A stretch of 58,261 bases of DNA, taken from NCBI GenBank assembly GCA_948443805.1, contig CAOJUB010000011.1, positions 1 to 58,261 of the forward strand. Reading direction: 5' to 3'. Origin of the DNA: an uncultured Clostridia bacterium. GTDB lineage: Bacteria; Bacillota; Clostridia; Oscillospirales; UBA644. The notes beneath the pieces are model-generated. The model was not told the DNA's origin and made no database searches. It was given only the letters and a program-made list of their open reading frames with translations. Made by a program: the position numbers and the translations under genes. Shown here in pieces: positions 32,610-41,662 of this stretch; position 1 is the first letter of the stretch, and each line of letters starts with the position of its first letter.

Positions 32610-34525
32610 GAATCGCGCTGGCCGGGAATCCGAACTGCGGAAAGACTACGCTTTTTAACCGTTTGACCGGGGGGAACGGCAAGGTCGGAAATTTTCCAGG
32701 GATTACGGTGGAAAACCGGGAAGGGGAAATGCGGCTCGGCAAAAAGACCGTTTGCCTGGTGGATCTGCCCGGCGTATATTCTCTCTGTCCTTTTTCGGAA
32801 GAGGAGAAAACTGCAAGAAAACTGTTGCTGGAAAGGCCTGACATTGTTGTTCAGGTTGTTGACGCCGGAAATCTGCCGCGGAATCTTTTTCTGACGTTTC
32901 AGCTGCTGACGCTCGGAATCCCTATGCTGCTGGCTGTTACCATGACGGATGAACTGGAAAAAAACGGCGGAACCATCGATTACCGGCTTCTGTCTTCGCG
33001 CCTTGGCATACCGGTATGTCCGGTTTGCGGAGTTTCGGGAAAAGGAATGGAAGAATTGAAAAAAAAATTGGAGTCGGTCGGTATCCGTCGGCCATCGGCA
33101 GACTCTTTTTTCTTTCCTTCTTCCTATGAGAAAGTTCGTTCTGTCGTTTTACCGAAAGCAGCAGAGAAGAGGCTGCCTGCTGATTTTCTATTGGAACAGG
33201 TTCTTTCGGGAAATACAGAATTTTTAGCCTTTTTTTCCGAAAAGGAACGGCTGGCTATTACTGCTGCCACCGGAACTTTTCGTGATGCGCAGGCGCAGAT
33301 CGCTGCCTTTCGTTATCAAAAAATCGATGAAATCTGCAAGCGGGCGCTGTCTGTGCCGCGAAAAGAAAACCGGTTTTCTGAAAAACTTGACCGGATTGTT
33401 TTCGGCCGGATTTCTTCTTTTGCCGTTTTGATTTTGGTTCTGTTTGCTTTATTTTTCGTTACCTTTTCCTTTCCTGGCGGATTTTTTCGGGATTGGATCG
33501 GCGAGCAGACGGAAATTGTTTCTTCCGGTGTTTTTTCGCTGCTTTTGCAGACCGGCGCTTCTGAGTGGGCGTGCCGCATGGTGTGTGAGGGCGTTTTGCA
33601 AAGTATAGGCGGGGTTTTATCGTTTTTGCCTTCGGTTCTCTGCCTTTTTTTTGTTCTTGCTTTGCTGGAGGACAGCGGCTATCTTGCCCGGGTCGCGGTT
33701 CTTTTTGACCGGCCGTTTTCACGCGTCGGACTTTCGGGGCGTTCTGCGGTCCCGCTTCTGATGGGGTTTGGGTGTTCCGTCCCTGCCGTCATGGCCTGCC
33801 GCACCGTTTCCGGTCAGTCCGGGCGGAGAAGAAGCATCTTTTTGGTTCCGTTTGCTTCCTGCAGCGCTAAAATACCGATCTATACGGTTTTTGCCGGATT
33901 GTTTTTTGAAAAAAATATTTTTTTTGTTTTTCTTTTTCTCTACATTTTGGGTCTTTTCTGCGGATATTTTTCTCTTGATGTTCTTCGCCGGCTTTCTCCG
34001 GCAAAAACGTCTGATTTTTTTATCGAACTTCCTCCGTACCGGCTTCCCCGATTCAAAAATGCGCTGATTTCCGTTCGGGAAAAATGTACGGATTTTCTCC
34101 GTAAAGTTTTTACGGTGATCTTTCTTTCGGGTCTTCTTGTTTGGCTGTTGAAAAATATCACGGTTTCCGGCCGGGATATTCTGCAGATTGCCGGTTCGTG
34201 GCTGATTCCGATTTTCACGCCTCTCGGTTTCGGAAATTCCGAGAGCGTGACGGCGCTTCTCTCAGGGCTGGCAGCAAAAGAAGCCGTGGTTGCTTCGTTC
34301 TCTGCGGTTTTAGGCGGACTTGAGCCTTTAAAATTTTTGTTTACGCCGGCATCTGCCCTTTCTTTTATGACTTTTACGCTGTTTTATCCGCCTTGTTTTT
34401 CTGCTCTTGCCGCTGTCAAAAAGGAAGCCGGAGGAAAAAGGTGCGCGGCGATATTTTTCTTCCAGCTTGTTTTTGCCTGGGCTGCGGCGTTTACTGTTTA
34501 TCGGTTTTTCGATATCTTTTTCTAA
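32606..34525 (+). CDS. feoB: Ferrous iron transport protein B
   Basis: 639 residues. FeoB imports Fe2+ through its membrane domain and carries a G-protein domain at the N-terminus. G1 is GNPNCGKTT (7-15), G2 lies in GNFPGITVE, and G3 is VDLPG. G4, normally NxxD, reads TMTD at 112-115, so the Asn that selects guanine is missing. The membrane part (about 270-639) has two Gate domains with GFGCSVPAVMACRTV and ASCSAKIPIYT, each keeping the Cys proposed to line the iron path. Ten or so membrane spans are present. No FeoC and no obvious Fur box are seen nearby. Confidence 0.93.
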   Translation: MRIALAGNPNCGKTTLFNRLTGGNGKVGNFPGITVENREGEMRLGKKTVCLVDLPGVYSLCPFSEEEKTARKLLLERPDIVVQVVDAGNLPRNLFLTFQLLTLGIPMLLAVTMTDELEKNGGTIDYRLLSSRLGIPVCPVCGVSGKGMEELKKKLESVGIRRPSADSFFFPSSYEKVRSVVLPKAAEKRLPADFLLEQVLSGNTEFLAFFSEKERLAITAATGTFRDAQAQIAAFRYQKIDEICKRALSVPRKENRFSEKLDRIVFGRISSFAVLILVLFALFFVTFSFPGGFFRDWIGEQTEIVSSGVFSLLLQTGASEWACRMVCEGVLQSIGGVLSFLPSVLCLFFVLALLEDSGYLARVAVLFDRPFSRVGLSGRSAVPLLMGFGCSVPAVMACRTVSGQSGRRRSIFLVPFASCSAKIPIYTVFAGLFFEKNIFFVFLFLYILGLFCGYFSLDVLRRLSPAKTSDFFIELPPYRLPRFKNALISVREKCTDFLRKVFTVIFLSGLLVWLLKNITVSGRDILQIAGSWLIPIFTPLGFGNSESVTALLSGLAAKEAVVASFSAVLGGLEPLKFLFTPASALSFMTFTLFYPPCFSALAAVKKEAGGKRCAAIFFFQLVFAWAAAFTVYRFFDIFF

Positions 34526-34532
34526 CTTTCCC

Positions 34533-34561
34533 TTGACTTTTTGAATGTGAAGTGATACAAT
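34533..34561 (+). promoter_or_regulatory. Sigma-A-type promoter of the GH116 gene
   Basis: TTGACT (34533-34538), 17-base spacer, TACAAT (34556-34561), about 36 bases before the GTG at 34598. Confidence 0.75.
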
Positions 34562-34597
34562 AAAGTATTGTTTTTTGCATAGAAAGAGGTGGTTTTT

Positions 34598-37147
34598 GTG
34601 CCAGTTTATCAGGGAGAATATCTGAATGAGATATCCTTTCCTCTCGGCGGCATCGGCTCCGGTTCCGTCGGCCTTGCCGGAAACGGTCATTTGGTCGATT
34701 GGGATATCTTCAACCGTCCGGCAAAGGGCAGTCTGAACGGTTATACGCATATTGCCGTGAAAGCGGTGGATGATGAGGGAAATGTTTTTCCTAAAATTTT
34801 GCAGGGCGATGTAACCAAAAACCTTTCGGGTCAGTTTATGAAAGGGGATTATATCGGTTTTGGTTTCGGACCTTCGATTACGACGATGGCCGGTTTTCCC
34901 CATTTTAAAAATGTGGTGTTTAAAGGGGAATTCCCGATTGCAGAACTGACCTTTACCGACGAGGCTTTTCCCGGCATCGTCCGGCTGACGGCGTTTAATC
35001 CGTTTATTCCTCTCGACAGTAAGAATTCTTCAATCCCGGCGGCTTTTTTTACGGTTTCTGTTGAAAACAATACCGGGAAAAACTATCGGTATACCGTTGC
35101 GTTTTCGTTGCAGAATCCTTATGAAAAAACCAGAAATACCGCGGTTACCCGTGACGGCTGCACCGGTCTGTTTCTGACGGGAGACGGGGTGGCGGACGAT
35201 GAGGTTACCTACGGCGATCTGTCGGTGTTTACCGACCATCCGGACAGTTTTGTTCAGACCTATTGGTATCGGGGCGGCTGGCAGGACGGCAACGCAACTT
35301 TCTGGCGGGATTTCAATTCTCCGGAACGGCTGCGTCCCCGCGAGTATCCGGAGCCCGGGAAGGACGATATGGGGACCTTGGAAAGTTCTTTTTCTGCGTC
35401 GGCCGGCAGCCGTTATTCGGTTCGGTTTGTCATGGCGTGGAATCAGCCGAATTTTTATAATTACTGGGATCCGGCTTTTGATTCCGACGGAAAGCATATT
35501 TCCTGGAAGAATTATTACGCTACGGTTTTTCCGACTTCGGCCGATTCGGCTGTTTATTCGCTGAACAATTTTACCGGGCTGTATGCAAAAACAAAACTTT
35601 TTAAAGACGCTCTTTTTGACACTTCTTTGGATCCGGTCATATTGGATGCTGTTTCGGCGACGTTATCGGTATTGAAATCCCCGACGACCCTTCGTTTTGA
35701 CGACGGCGCCTTTTACGGCTGGGAGGGCGTGATGGCGGAGAAGGGTAGCTGCGAAGGTTCCTGTACGCATGTCTGGAATTATAACTATGCCCTTCCGTTT
35801 CTGTTCCCGGATCTGGAACGGTCGATGCGGGATTTGGAATATGAATATAATCAGTTTGAAAACGGCCGGATGCGCTTTCGGCTTCTGCTTCCGAAAGGAA
35901 CCGACAACGGATGGTGGGACATGCCCTGTGTTGACGGACAGATGGGCGGGATTTTCAAGATATACCGGGAATGGAAAATCAGCGGCGACAGCGAATGGCT
36001 GCGGAAAATCTGGCCGAAGGCCAAACGTTCGCTGACCTATGCGTGGCACCCGGAAAATCCGTATCGCTGGGATGCCGATAAAGACGGCGTTCTGGAAGGC
36101 CGGCAGCATCATACGCTTGATATGGAATTGTACGGTCCTTCGGCCTGGCTGGAGGGCATGTATCTTGCCGCGCTGAAAGCCGCGGCGGAAATGGCTGAAT
36201 TTTTAGGGGAAAAAGAAGACGCTGCGGAATACCGTTCGCTGTTTGAGCAGGGGAAAAAGTGGACGCAGGAGAATTTGTTCAACGGTTCATACTATATTCA
36301 AAAAATCGATGTGAAAGACCGTTCGGTTCTTGCGCCTTTTCCGGGAACGGAGGAACGGTACTGGAATGAGGAGGCCGGAGAGATCAAATATCAGATCGCG
36401 GACGGTTGCGATATCGATCAGCTGTGCGGGCAGTGGCATGCCGATTTGATTGGACTGGGCGATATCTTTCCGCCGGATGACCGGAAAAAAGCGCTTACTT
36501 CTCTGTACCGGAATAATTATAAAAAGACCTTTCGGAATTTTGCCAACCCGTGGCGTAATTTTGTCCTTAATGACGAAAGCGGAACCGTGATGTGCGAGTA
36601 TCCGGAGGGAACGCAGAAACCGGCGATTCCCGTTCCGTATTGCGAGGAGACCATGCACGGGTTTGAATATCAGCTTGCCGGGCTGTTTTTCAGCCATGGC
36701 ATGATTGACGAAGGGGTTTCCGTCGTCCGGGGTATCCGGGAACGGTACGACGGCAAAAAACGAAACCCCTGGAATGAACTGGAATGCGGAAGCAATTACG
36801 CCAGATCGCTTGCCAGCTATGGGCTGATTCCCATTGCCGGCGGTTTTCGGTTTGATATGGTTCGGAAAATGATCGGGTTCGATCCGAAAGTTACCCCCTG
36901 TGCGTTTCGGAGTATTTTCAGCGTTGCCGATGCTTGGGGCAAGGTTGTGATTACAGAAAATGAGCTAACTCTAACCCTGCTGGGGGGAACGCTGGTTCTG
37001 AATGCCTTTTTTCTTCCGTTTGCCAAGAAATTGACCGGAGCGTTTGCCGACGGCAAAGAAATTCAGGCGGAGAAAAACGGTGATGAAGTTTTGCTGGACA
37101 GCCTTGGCTTTGAGCGGACTTTGGTTTTTCGCTTCGAAAGAAAATAG
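34598..37147 (+). CDS. GH116 family glycosidase (beta-glucosidase/glucosylceramidase-like)
   Basis: 849 residues. The N-terminal beta-sandwich domain begins with LNEISFPLGGIGSGSVGLAGNG, the signature of GH116 (family of human GBA2 and bacterial beta-glucosidases and xylosidases). The C-terminal (alpha/alpha)6 domain carries GSCEGSCTHVWNYNYALPFL, with the probable nucleophile Glu, and DGCDIDQLCGQWHADLIGLG, with the probable acid/base Asp; both are assigned by family position, not tested. No signal peptide, so a cytoplasmic enzyme acting on imported glycosides. The start is GTG at 34598 with AAAGAGG eight bases upstream. Single gene with its own promoter and terminator. Confidence 0.88.
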   Translation: MPVYQGEYLNEISFPLGGIGSGSVGLAGNGHLVDWDIFNRPAKGSLNGYTHIAVKAVDDEGNVFPKILQGDVTKNLSGQFMKGDYIGFGFGPSITTMAGFPHFKNVVFKGEFPIAELTFTDEAFPGIVRLTAFNPFIPLDSKNSSIPAAFFTVSVENNTGKNYRYTVAFSLQNPYEKTRNTAVTRDGCTGLFLTGDGVADDEVTYGDLSVFTDHPDSFVQTYWYRGGWQDGNATFWRDFNSPERLRPREYPEPGKDDMGTLESSFSASAGSRYSVRFVMAWNQPNFYNYWDPAFDSDGKHISWKNYYATVFPTSADSAVYSLNNFTGLYAKTKLFKDALFDTSLDPVILDAVSATLSVLKSPTTLRFDDGAFYGWEGVMAEKGSCEGSCTHVWNYNYALPFLFPDLERSMRDLEYEYNQFENGRMRFRLLLPKGTDNGWWDMPCVDGQMGGIFKIYREWKISGDSEWLRKIWPKAKRSLTYAWHPENPYRWDADKDGVLEGRQHHTLDMELYGPSAWLEGMYLAALKAAAEMAEFLGEKEDAAEYRSLFEQGKKWTQENLFNGSYYIQKIDVKDRSVLAPFPGTEERYWNEEAGEIKYQIADGCDIDQLCGQWHADLIGLGDIFPPDDRKKALTSLYRNNYKKTFRNFANPWRNFVLNDESGTVMCEYPEGTQKPAIPVPYCEETMHGFEYQLAGLFFSHGMIDEGVSVVRGIRERYDGKKRNPWNELECGSNYARSLASYGLIPIAGGFRFDMVRKMIGFDPKVTPCAFRSIFSVADAWGKVVITENELTLTLLGGTLVLNAFFLPFAKKLTGAFADGKEIQAEKNGDEVLLDSLGFERTLVFRFERK

Positions 37148-37156
37148 AGAATATGC

Positions 37157-37186
37157 GCAGGGCGGGAATGACAACTCCCGCCCTGC
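37157..37186 (+). terminator. Rho-independent terminator after the GH116 gene
   Basis: 11-bp GC-rich stem (37157-37167 with 37176-37186), eight-base loop, then CGGTTATTTTTATA. It also faces the convergent symporter gene ending at 37196. Confidence 0.85.
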
Positions 37187-37195
37187 CGGTTATTT

Positions 37196-38518
37196 TTATA
37201 TTGGCTTTTTTAGGGGGGTTCCCTTGATCTTTTTTCGGAGACCGAGAATTCCCGCCATATTGATCAGAATCATGCCGGAGTTGATTAGTTCGGCAAGAAG
37301 CCACAGTTTCTCAGCTGAAAAAACCGCGCCGAAAAAAACCGACAGGCAGAAGATGAGCCGGAACCCCCGTTGGCTTTTGGGGCTTTCGCCAAAAAGGAAT
37401 ACGGCGCAGCTTTCCCCGTAATACGACCAACTCAGAACCGAGGCCACGGCAAAAAATAAAATGCAGATGGAAATAAACAGGCCGCCGGCAGAGCCGAAAA
37501 CCTTTTGAAATGCGGCAAAAAGGCCGTTGTATCCGTCGTTTTCCGCGCCGGCGCAGAGGATGACCAACCCTGTGATCCCGGAAATGACAACGGTATCAAG
37601 AAATACCTCGACCGCTCCCCAAAGCCCTTGCTCTTCCGGCCGCCGTTCCCGGCAGGAACCATGGGCAAGACCGGCGCTTCCCAATCCTGCTTCATTGGAA
37701 AAAACGCCTTTGATCATGCCCTGCTTGAAGGCCGCCACGATGCCGCAGCCAAGCAGTCCGCCGGTGGAGGCCTCCAGTGAAAAGGCCGAACGGAAAATTT
37801 CCTGAAAAATTGCCGGTAGCCGGGAAAGGTTGAGAAAAATGATAATCAGCCCTGCGGCTAAATAGCAAAAACCGAAAAGCGGAAGAATGATTTCCGTTAC
37901 CTTCAGAACGCCGCGGATTCCTTTTAAGACAACCGGCAGAAAAAAAACAGTGAGCAGAATCCCGATCCAGACCGGAGAAATATGGAATGTCGGACAGCAG
38001 CTCAGCGAAACGGCATTGATTTGCGTCATGGATCCCATCAGAACGGCTGAAATCAGGCCGAGCGCTGCAAAAACCACGGCAGCGGCCGGGCTTTTGGTTC
38101 CTTTTTCAATATAAACCATTGGCGCAAAGGAATAGTTTTTGTTTTTCGGCAGATGTAAGTCCTGCCCTTCGCTGACCGAAAGCCAGATTTCCGCATATTT
38201 GATTACCATGCTCAGAAAGGCCGTCAGGGTCATCCAGAACAGACTTCCCGCGCCGCCGATTGCTATCGCAGCAGAAACGCCGACGATATTGCCAACGCCG
38301 ATGGTTCCTGCAAGTGATGTGATAAATGCCTGCAGGGAAGAAAGCCCTTCCGAAGTGTTTTTTCCGGAAAAAAGATTGCCAACGGTTTTTTTTGTTAATT
38401 TTCCGAAGTGCAGAAACTGAAAAAAACCGGTTTTGGCCGAAAAATAAAATCCTGCCGCGATCAGCAGCAGCGCCGTGATCAGGCCGGCTGTTTCATTGAT
38501 GAAAGACAGGGTTGTCAT
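37196..38518 (-). CDS. Alanine/sodium symporter (AGCS family)
   Basis: 440 residues with about ten membrane spans. Family motifs: SLAGTIGVGNIVGVSAAI (about 68-85), GVFSNEAGLGSAGLAHGS, and VLSWSYYGESC near the C-terminus. AGCS proteins import alanine or glycine with Na+ (or H+). The ATG at 38518 has GGGAGG seven bases upstream. The protein lacks the long C-terminal tail of some members. It is a single gene between the GH116 terminator and a divergent promoter at 38656. Confidence 0.9.
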   Translation of the reverse strand: MTTLSFINETAGLITALLLIAAGFYFSAKTGFFQFLHFGKLTKKTVGNLFSGKNTSEGLSSLQAFITSLAGTIGVGNIVGVSAAIAIGGAGSLFWMTLTAFLSMVIKYAEIWLSVSEGQDLHLPKNKNYSFAPMVYIEKGTKSPAAAVVFAALGLISAVLMGSMTQINAVSLSCCPTFHISPVWIGILLTVFFLPVVLKGIRGVLKVTEIILPLFGFCYLAAGLIIIFLNLSRLPAIFQEIFRSAFSLEASTGGLLGCGIVAAFKQGMIKGVFSNEAGLGSAGLAHGSCRERRPEEQGLWGAVEVFLDTVVISGITGLVILCAGAENDGYNGLFAAFQKVFGSAGGLFISICILFFAVASVLSWSYYGESCAVFLFGESPKSQRGFRLIFCLSVFFGAVFSAEKLWLLAELINSGMILINMAGILGLRKKIKGTPLKKPI

Positions 38519-38655
38519 GAAATCCTCCCGGTTCTGGAATGATATATTTTTTTGTTTGTCAGGTTTTTCCTGTTCGGTTTCGTTCGCAAAGTCTTTGAAA
38601 ATTGCGGAGCAGCTTGTTCTTTTCCATTGTATGAGAAATTTCCATTTTTTATATC

Positions 38656-38684
38656 TTGAAATGCCGTTTGATCTTGATTATAAT
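38656..38684 (+). promoter_or_regulatory. Sigma-A-type promoter before a small membrane protein gene
   Basis: TTGAAA (38656-38661), 17-base spacer, TATAAT (38679-38684), about 65 bases before the ATG at 38750. Confidence 0.75.
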
Positions 38685-38749
38685 GAAAATACCCTTCGTT
38701 GGCCGGCGGAGGAGAACAGCGGAGTTTTGCCGCGGGATGGAGATTTGTT

Positions 38750-39004
38750 ATGAAAAATTGGAAGCAAAGACTGTTTCATGTGGTAAAAAGCGAGGCGTTT
38801 CCTAAAGTTTATCTGCACGGTATTATGCTGCTTTCTTTTCTGCTTTTCGCTATGGGGCTCTTTTTGTGGGGAAAATATCTGAGATCCGGATTTTATCTTT
38901 GCTTTGAGCAGGCGGTTCAGACTGTCTACGCCGCAGCGGCAACCGCATCGGTTGCGTTGTTCGGTTATCCTGTTTTTCTTCGCCTTTCCGAACTTAAAAA
39001 ATAA
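38750..39004 (+). CDS. Small two-span membrane protein, function unknown
   Basis: 84 residues. A basic amphipathic N-terminus (MKNWKQRLFHVVKSEAFPK) is followed by two membrane spans (about 20-40 and 52-75) and a short basic end. The ATG at 38750 is supported by GGAG seven bases upstream and by a consensus promoter at 38656. I do not recognise the family. The next gene has its own promoter, so this one is probably monocistronic. Confidence 0.65.
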   Translation: MKNWKQRLFHVVKSEAFPKVYLHGIMLLSFLLFAMGLFLWGKYLRSGFYLCFEQAVQTVYAAAATASVALFGYPVFLRLSELKK

Positions 39005-39046
39005 GCCGGTTGTCTGGATTTTTTCCTGCTTTTTTCCGATCAAAAC

Positions 39047-39075
39047 TTGACAACAGCTGATTTTTTTGTTATAAT
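39047..39075 (+). promoter_or_regulatory. Consensus sigma-A promoter of the TIM-barrel/nrdR pair
   Basis: TTGACA (39047-39052), 17-base spacer, TATAAT (39070-39075): both hexamers match consensus exactly. Confidence 0.88.
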
Positions 39076-39140
39076 AAACCAATCGTTTTTCAGTGCGTGG
39101 TTGGTGGGTGAAAAAAAAGAGAAGACGGGGATGTGATTGT

Positions 39141-39926
39141 TTGCTTGGGATTTCGAGCGCTTGTTTTTATCCGGAAAAAACGGAAAATACCGTTTCGGTC
39201 ATTGCGGAGCTTGGCTATACCCGGGCAGAATTCTTTCTGAATACCCATCGGGAATTTTCTTCCGCATTCCTTTCCGAATTGAAGAAAATGTGCCTGTTTT
39301 CCGGAATTACGCCGGTTTCTGTTCATCCGTATACATCGTTTGCCGAGCCGAATTTTTTCTTTTCGGATTATCCGCGCCGCTTTGACGACGGGCTGGAATT
39401 ATATAAACAATATTTTCATGCCTCCGCCGAATTCGGCGCCCGCTTTTTTGTTTTTCACGGCGGGCTTTGCCGACAGCGGGCAAAAATGCCTCCGGAACGA
39501 TATGCCGAACGGTATGCGGTTTTGCATGATACCGCGCTGGCAGAGGGGGTAACCCTGTGTCAGGAAAATGTGGTCGATCATCTTTGCGGCAATTCTGAAT
39601 ACGTCGGTTCTCTGAAAAAATTGCTCGGTAAAAATATTGCTTTTGCGCTGGATTTGAAGCAGGCGAACCGGGCTGGGGAAGATCCGATGATTTTTGCCGA
39701 AATGATGGGGCAACAATTGATGCATTGCCATGTGAATGATTTTGATCCGGAGCATAGTTGCCTTTTACCCGGTTTCGGAGATTTTGACATCCGGGAGCTT
39801 TACCGGAGGCTGAACATGTCCGGGTATCAGGGAGATCTGATTACCGAGGTCTATTCCAATAATTATACGTCTTTGGACGAGATTGTGCAGTCCAGAAAAA
39901 AATTACAAAAAATTCTGACAGAATAG
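39141..39926 (+). CDS. Sugar phosphate isomerase/epimerase-like TIM barrel (AP endonuclease 2 family)
   Basis: About 261 residues. Barrel features: LGISSACFYPEKTENTVSVI at the first strand, FFVFHGGL (metal-ligand His), VTLCQENV (Glu), FALDLKQ (Asp), HCHVNDFD (His-x-Asp) and LITEVYSN (Glu). This ligand order is that of xylose-isomerase-like TIM barrels acting on sugars or inositols. The substrate is unknown. The start is uncertain: TTG at 39141 with GGGGA eight bases upstream begins at the family N-terminus, while an upstream GTG at 39093 adds 16 very basic residues. nrdR follows 12 bases after the stop. Confidence 0.8.
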   Translation: MLGISSACFYPEKTENTVSVIAELGYTRAEFFLNTHREFSSAFLSELKKMCLFSGITPVSVHPYTSFAEPNFFFSDYPRRFDDGLELYKQYFHASAEFGARFFVFHGGLCRQRAKMPPERYAERYAVLHDTALAEGVTLCQENVVDHLCGNSEYVGSLKKLLGKNIAFALDLKQANRAGEDPMIFAEMMGQQLMHCHVNDFDPEHSCLLPGFGDFDIRELYRRLNMSGYQGDLITEVYSNNYTSLDEIVQSRKKLQKILTE

Positions 39927-39938
39927 AGGCGACAGCGT

Positions 39939-40418
39939 ATGAAATGTCCATATTGCGGCTATCCGGAAAGTAAAGTGGTGGATTCCCGGCCGGCGGAGTC
40001 CCGGATTAAGAGACGGCGGGAATGCCTTGGTTGTGAAAAACGGTTTACAACCTATGAAGAGGTGGAACATGTACCGCTGGTTGTGGTAAAAAAGGACGGA
40101 AAAACGCGGCAGCTTTTTGAAAAAGAGAAACTGCTGAACAGTTTGCTGAAAGCCTGCAATAAACGGCCGGTTCCCGTATCGGTTCTGGAAAAAGCAGTAG
40201 ATGAAATCGAATCGGAGCTTCTTAATTGCGTCGACGGGGAAATTATTTCTACGCAAATCGGTGAACTCGCTATGCAGAAACTGCGGCAGATTGATGAGAT
40301 CGCCTATGTCCGCTTTGCTTCGGTTTATCGGCAGTTTAAAGATGTAAGCACGTTTATGGAAGAAATTCAGGCACTGCTTTCTGCCGATGCAAAAAGAGAA
40401 AAATCAGAAAAGCACTAA
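39939..40418 (+). CDS. nrdR: Transcriptional repressor NrdR
   Basis: 159 residues. NrdR senses ATP/dATP and represses ribonucleotide reductase genes. The zinc ribbon uses C3, C6, C29 and C32, and the ATP-cone domain runs from about 46 (VPLVVVKKDGKTRQLFEKEK) to about 136 (VYRQFKDVSTFMEEI). Standard length with a slightly basic tail. No nrd gene lies in this window. It shares a transcript with the TIM-barrel gene upstream. Confidence 0.96.
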   Translation: MKCPYCGYPESKVVDSRPAESRIKRRRECLGCEKRFTTYEEVEHVPLVVVKKDGKTRQLFEKEKLLNSLLKACNKRPVPVSVLEKAVDEIESELLNCVDGEIISTQIGELAMQKLRQIDEIAYVRFASVYRQFKDVSTFMEEIQALLSADAKREKSEKH

Positions 40419-40478
40419 AAAAATAGGAAAAAATATTTAGATTTAACAAAAAAACCACAAATTAATCACAATTTTCTC

Positions 40479-40507
40479 TTGCATTTTTGTTTCCAATGTG
40501 TTACAAT
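40479..40507 (+). promoter_or_regulatory. Sigma-A-type promoter of a small membrane protein gene
   Basis: TTGCAT (40479-40484), 17-base spacer, TACAAT (40502-40507), 24 bases before the GTG at 40532. Confidence 0.75.
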
Positions 40508-40531
40508 AAAAACATTAAGGGAGAAGTAAAG

Positions 40532-40714
40532 GTGTTTTTTGTGGATTTTTTTTCGTTTTTTTGTCGGCTGGACGCCGTTGTTGATTTAAGTCATACGCTG
40601 CCTTTTCTTACTTTGTTATATATTTTATGCGCGCTTTCGGCGGTCTTTCTGATAATTGGGGTATTTGCCGTTTGTTTGCTCTGGCAGCGGCATAAAAAAG
40701 GACAGCGGAAGTGA
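40532..40714 (+). CDS. Small single-span membrane protein, function unknown
   Basis: 60 residues from a GTG with AGGGAG eight bases upstream. The sequence is Phe-rich at the N-terminus, has a strong membrane span (about 22-50, LPFLTLLYILCALSAVFLII) and ends in WQRHKKGQRK, so the C-terminus is likely cytoplasmic. No family is recognised. The presence of promoter, start signal and a clean span argues for a real gene. From 40715 to 40891 there is no further gene. Confidence 0.6.
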   Translation: MFFVDFFSFFCRLDAVVDLSHTLPFLTLLYILCALSAVFLIIGVFAVCLLWQRHKKGQRK

Positions 40715-40891
40715 TTTTATCCGGAAATTGGATTTTTCATGAGTTTGAGTCAGCGTTTTTCCGCTGGCACAGATTCTGTATAAATGAGTTGTTAAGAGTT
40801 AAAATATCAGGCAGGACGGCATAAAAGCGAAATTCTGTGCCGGGTGTTTACAGTGAAAAAAATACCGGCAGGAAAAGAATTAATATGATGG

Positions 40892-40923
40892 AACGGCAGA
40901 AAACGCATTCGTTTTCTGCCGTT
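40892..40923 (+). terminator. Hairpin terminator before the NTF2-like gene
   Basis: 14-bp perfect stem (40892-40905 with 40910-40923), four-base loop, followed by TAAATAAAA, so the T-tract is poor. It may end the 40532 transcript; a promoter for the next gene is not evident. Confidence 0.6.
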
Positions 40924-40955
40924 TAAATAAAAAATTGGGATTGCAGAGGATGACT

Positions 40956-41375
40956 ATGCGGGAAAGAGAAAGAATAATCCGGCTGTGGTTTGATATGTGG
41001 CTACAGCAGAAGGATATGGGAATTGAGAATATTTTTGCGGAAAATGCGGTTTATGTTGAAAGCTGGGGACCGAAATATGAAACCCAGGCAACGATAAAAC
41101 ATTGGTTTGAAGAATGGAATTTTCGGGGAAAGGTTCTTGCATGGGATATCAAGCAGTACTTTCACAAGGAAAATCAGACAATAGTCGAATGGTATTTCAA
41201 AAACAAGATGAACGGCGGCGCTGTGGAAGAATTTGACGGGATGACCCTCATCGGGTGGACGCCGACTAACAAGATAAAATTTTTAAAGGAATTTGGCTGC
41301 AACAAAAACAATTATAATCCGTATCAAGAGGGCGATATACCGCAATTCCGGGACGAAAAAGCCGCTTGGTTTTGA
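40956..41375 (+). CDS. NTF2-like/SnoaL-like domain protein
   Basis: 139 residues. The N-terminal helix (RERERIIRLWFDMWLQQKD), the FAENAVYVESWGPKYETQATI strand-loop and the curved sheet ending VEEFDGMTLIGW followed by KIKFLKEFGC fit the SnoaL-like NTF2 fold used by small cyclases, isomerases and binding proteins. The catalytic role is not predictable. The ATG at 40956 has AGAGG seven bases upstream; the ATG at 40950 is too close to it. Gene-free sequence from 41376 to 41610 shows nothing recognisable. Confidence 0.75.
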   Translation: MRERERIIRLWFDMWLQQKDMGIENIFAENAVYVESWGPKYETQATIKHWFEEWNFRGKVLAWDIKQYFHKENQTIVEWYFKNKMNGGAVEEFDGMTLIGWTPTNKIKFLKEFGCNKNNYNPYQEGDIPQFRDEKAAWF

Positions 41376-41610
41376 TAAAATTATTTTTTGCTATGGATTT
41401 TTCAGCGATAGAATTCTCGAGAGGCATTGAAAGGTTGTTGCTTTTTTCCCTTTTTTGTGCAGGGAAATTGTCGGAGAATAGAAAGGATTAATTGGCGATT
41501 GTTTGCTCTGAAAAAATAGAGATTGTATTGTTGTTTGACTTGGTTGCACGAAGCTGAGACGCTGTCAACGGAACAATGTTGATTTTATTTATTTCTATGT
41601 GAAATGCATA

Positions 41611-41638
41611 AAAAACCGGAAGAAATCTTCCGGTTTTT
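41611..41638 (-). terminator. Rho-independent terminator of the VanY-type gene
   Basis: Near-perfect 12-bp stem (41611-41622 with 41627-41638) with a four-base loop; reads out with a T-run on both strands, and directly follows the minus-strand gene ending at 41663. Confidence 0.85.
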
Positions 41639-41662
41639 ACCTTTTTATTTTTGTTCCGCATG

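Noticed and set aside
40715-40891. Riboswitch or T-box in the gap before the NTF2-like gene
   Set aside because: There is no conserved T-box core or recognisable aptamer; only small hairpins are present.
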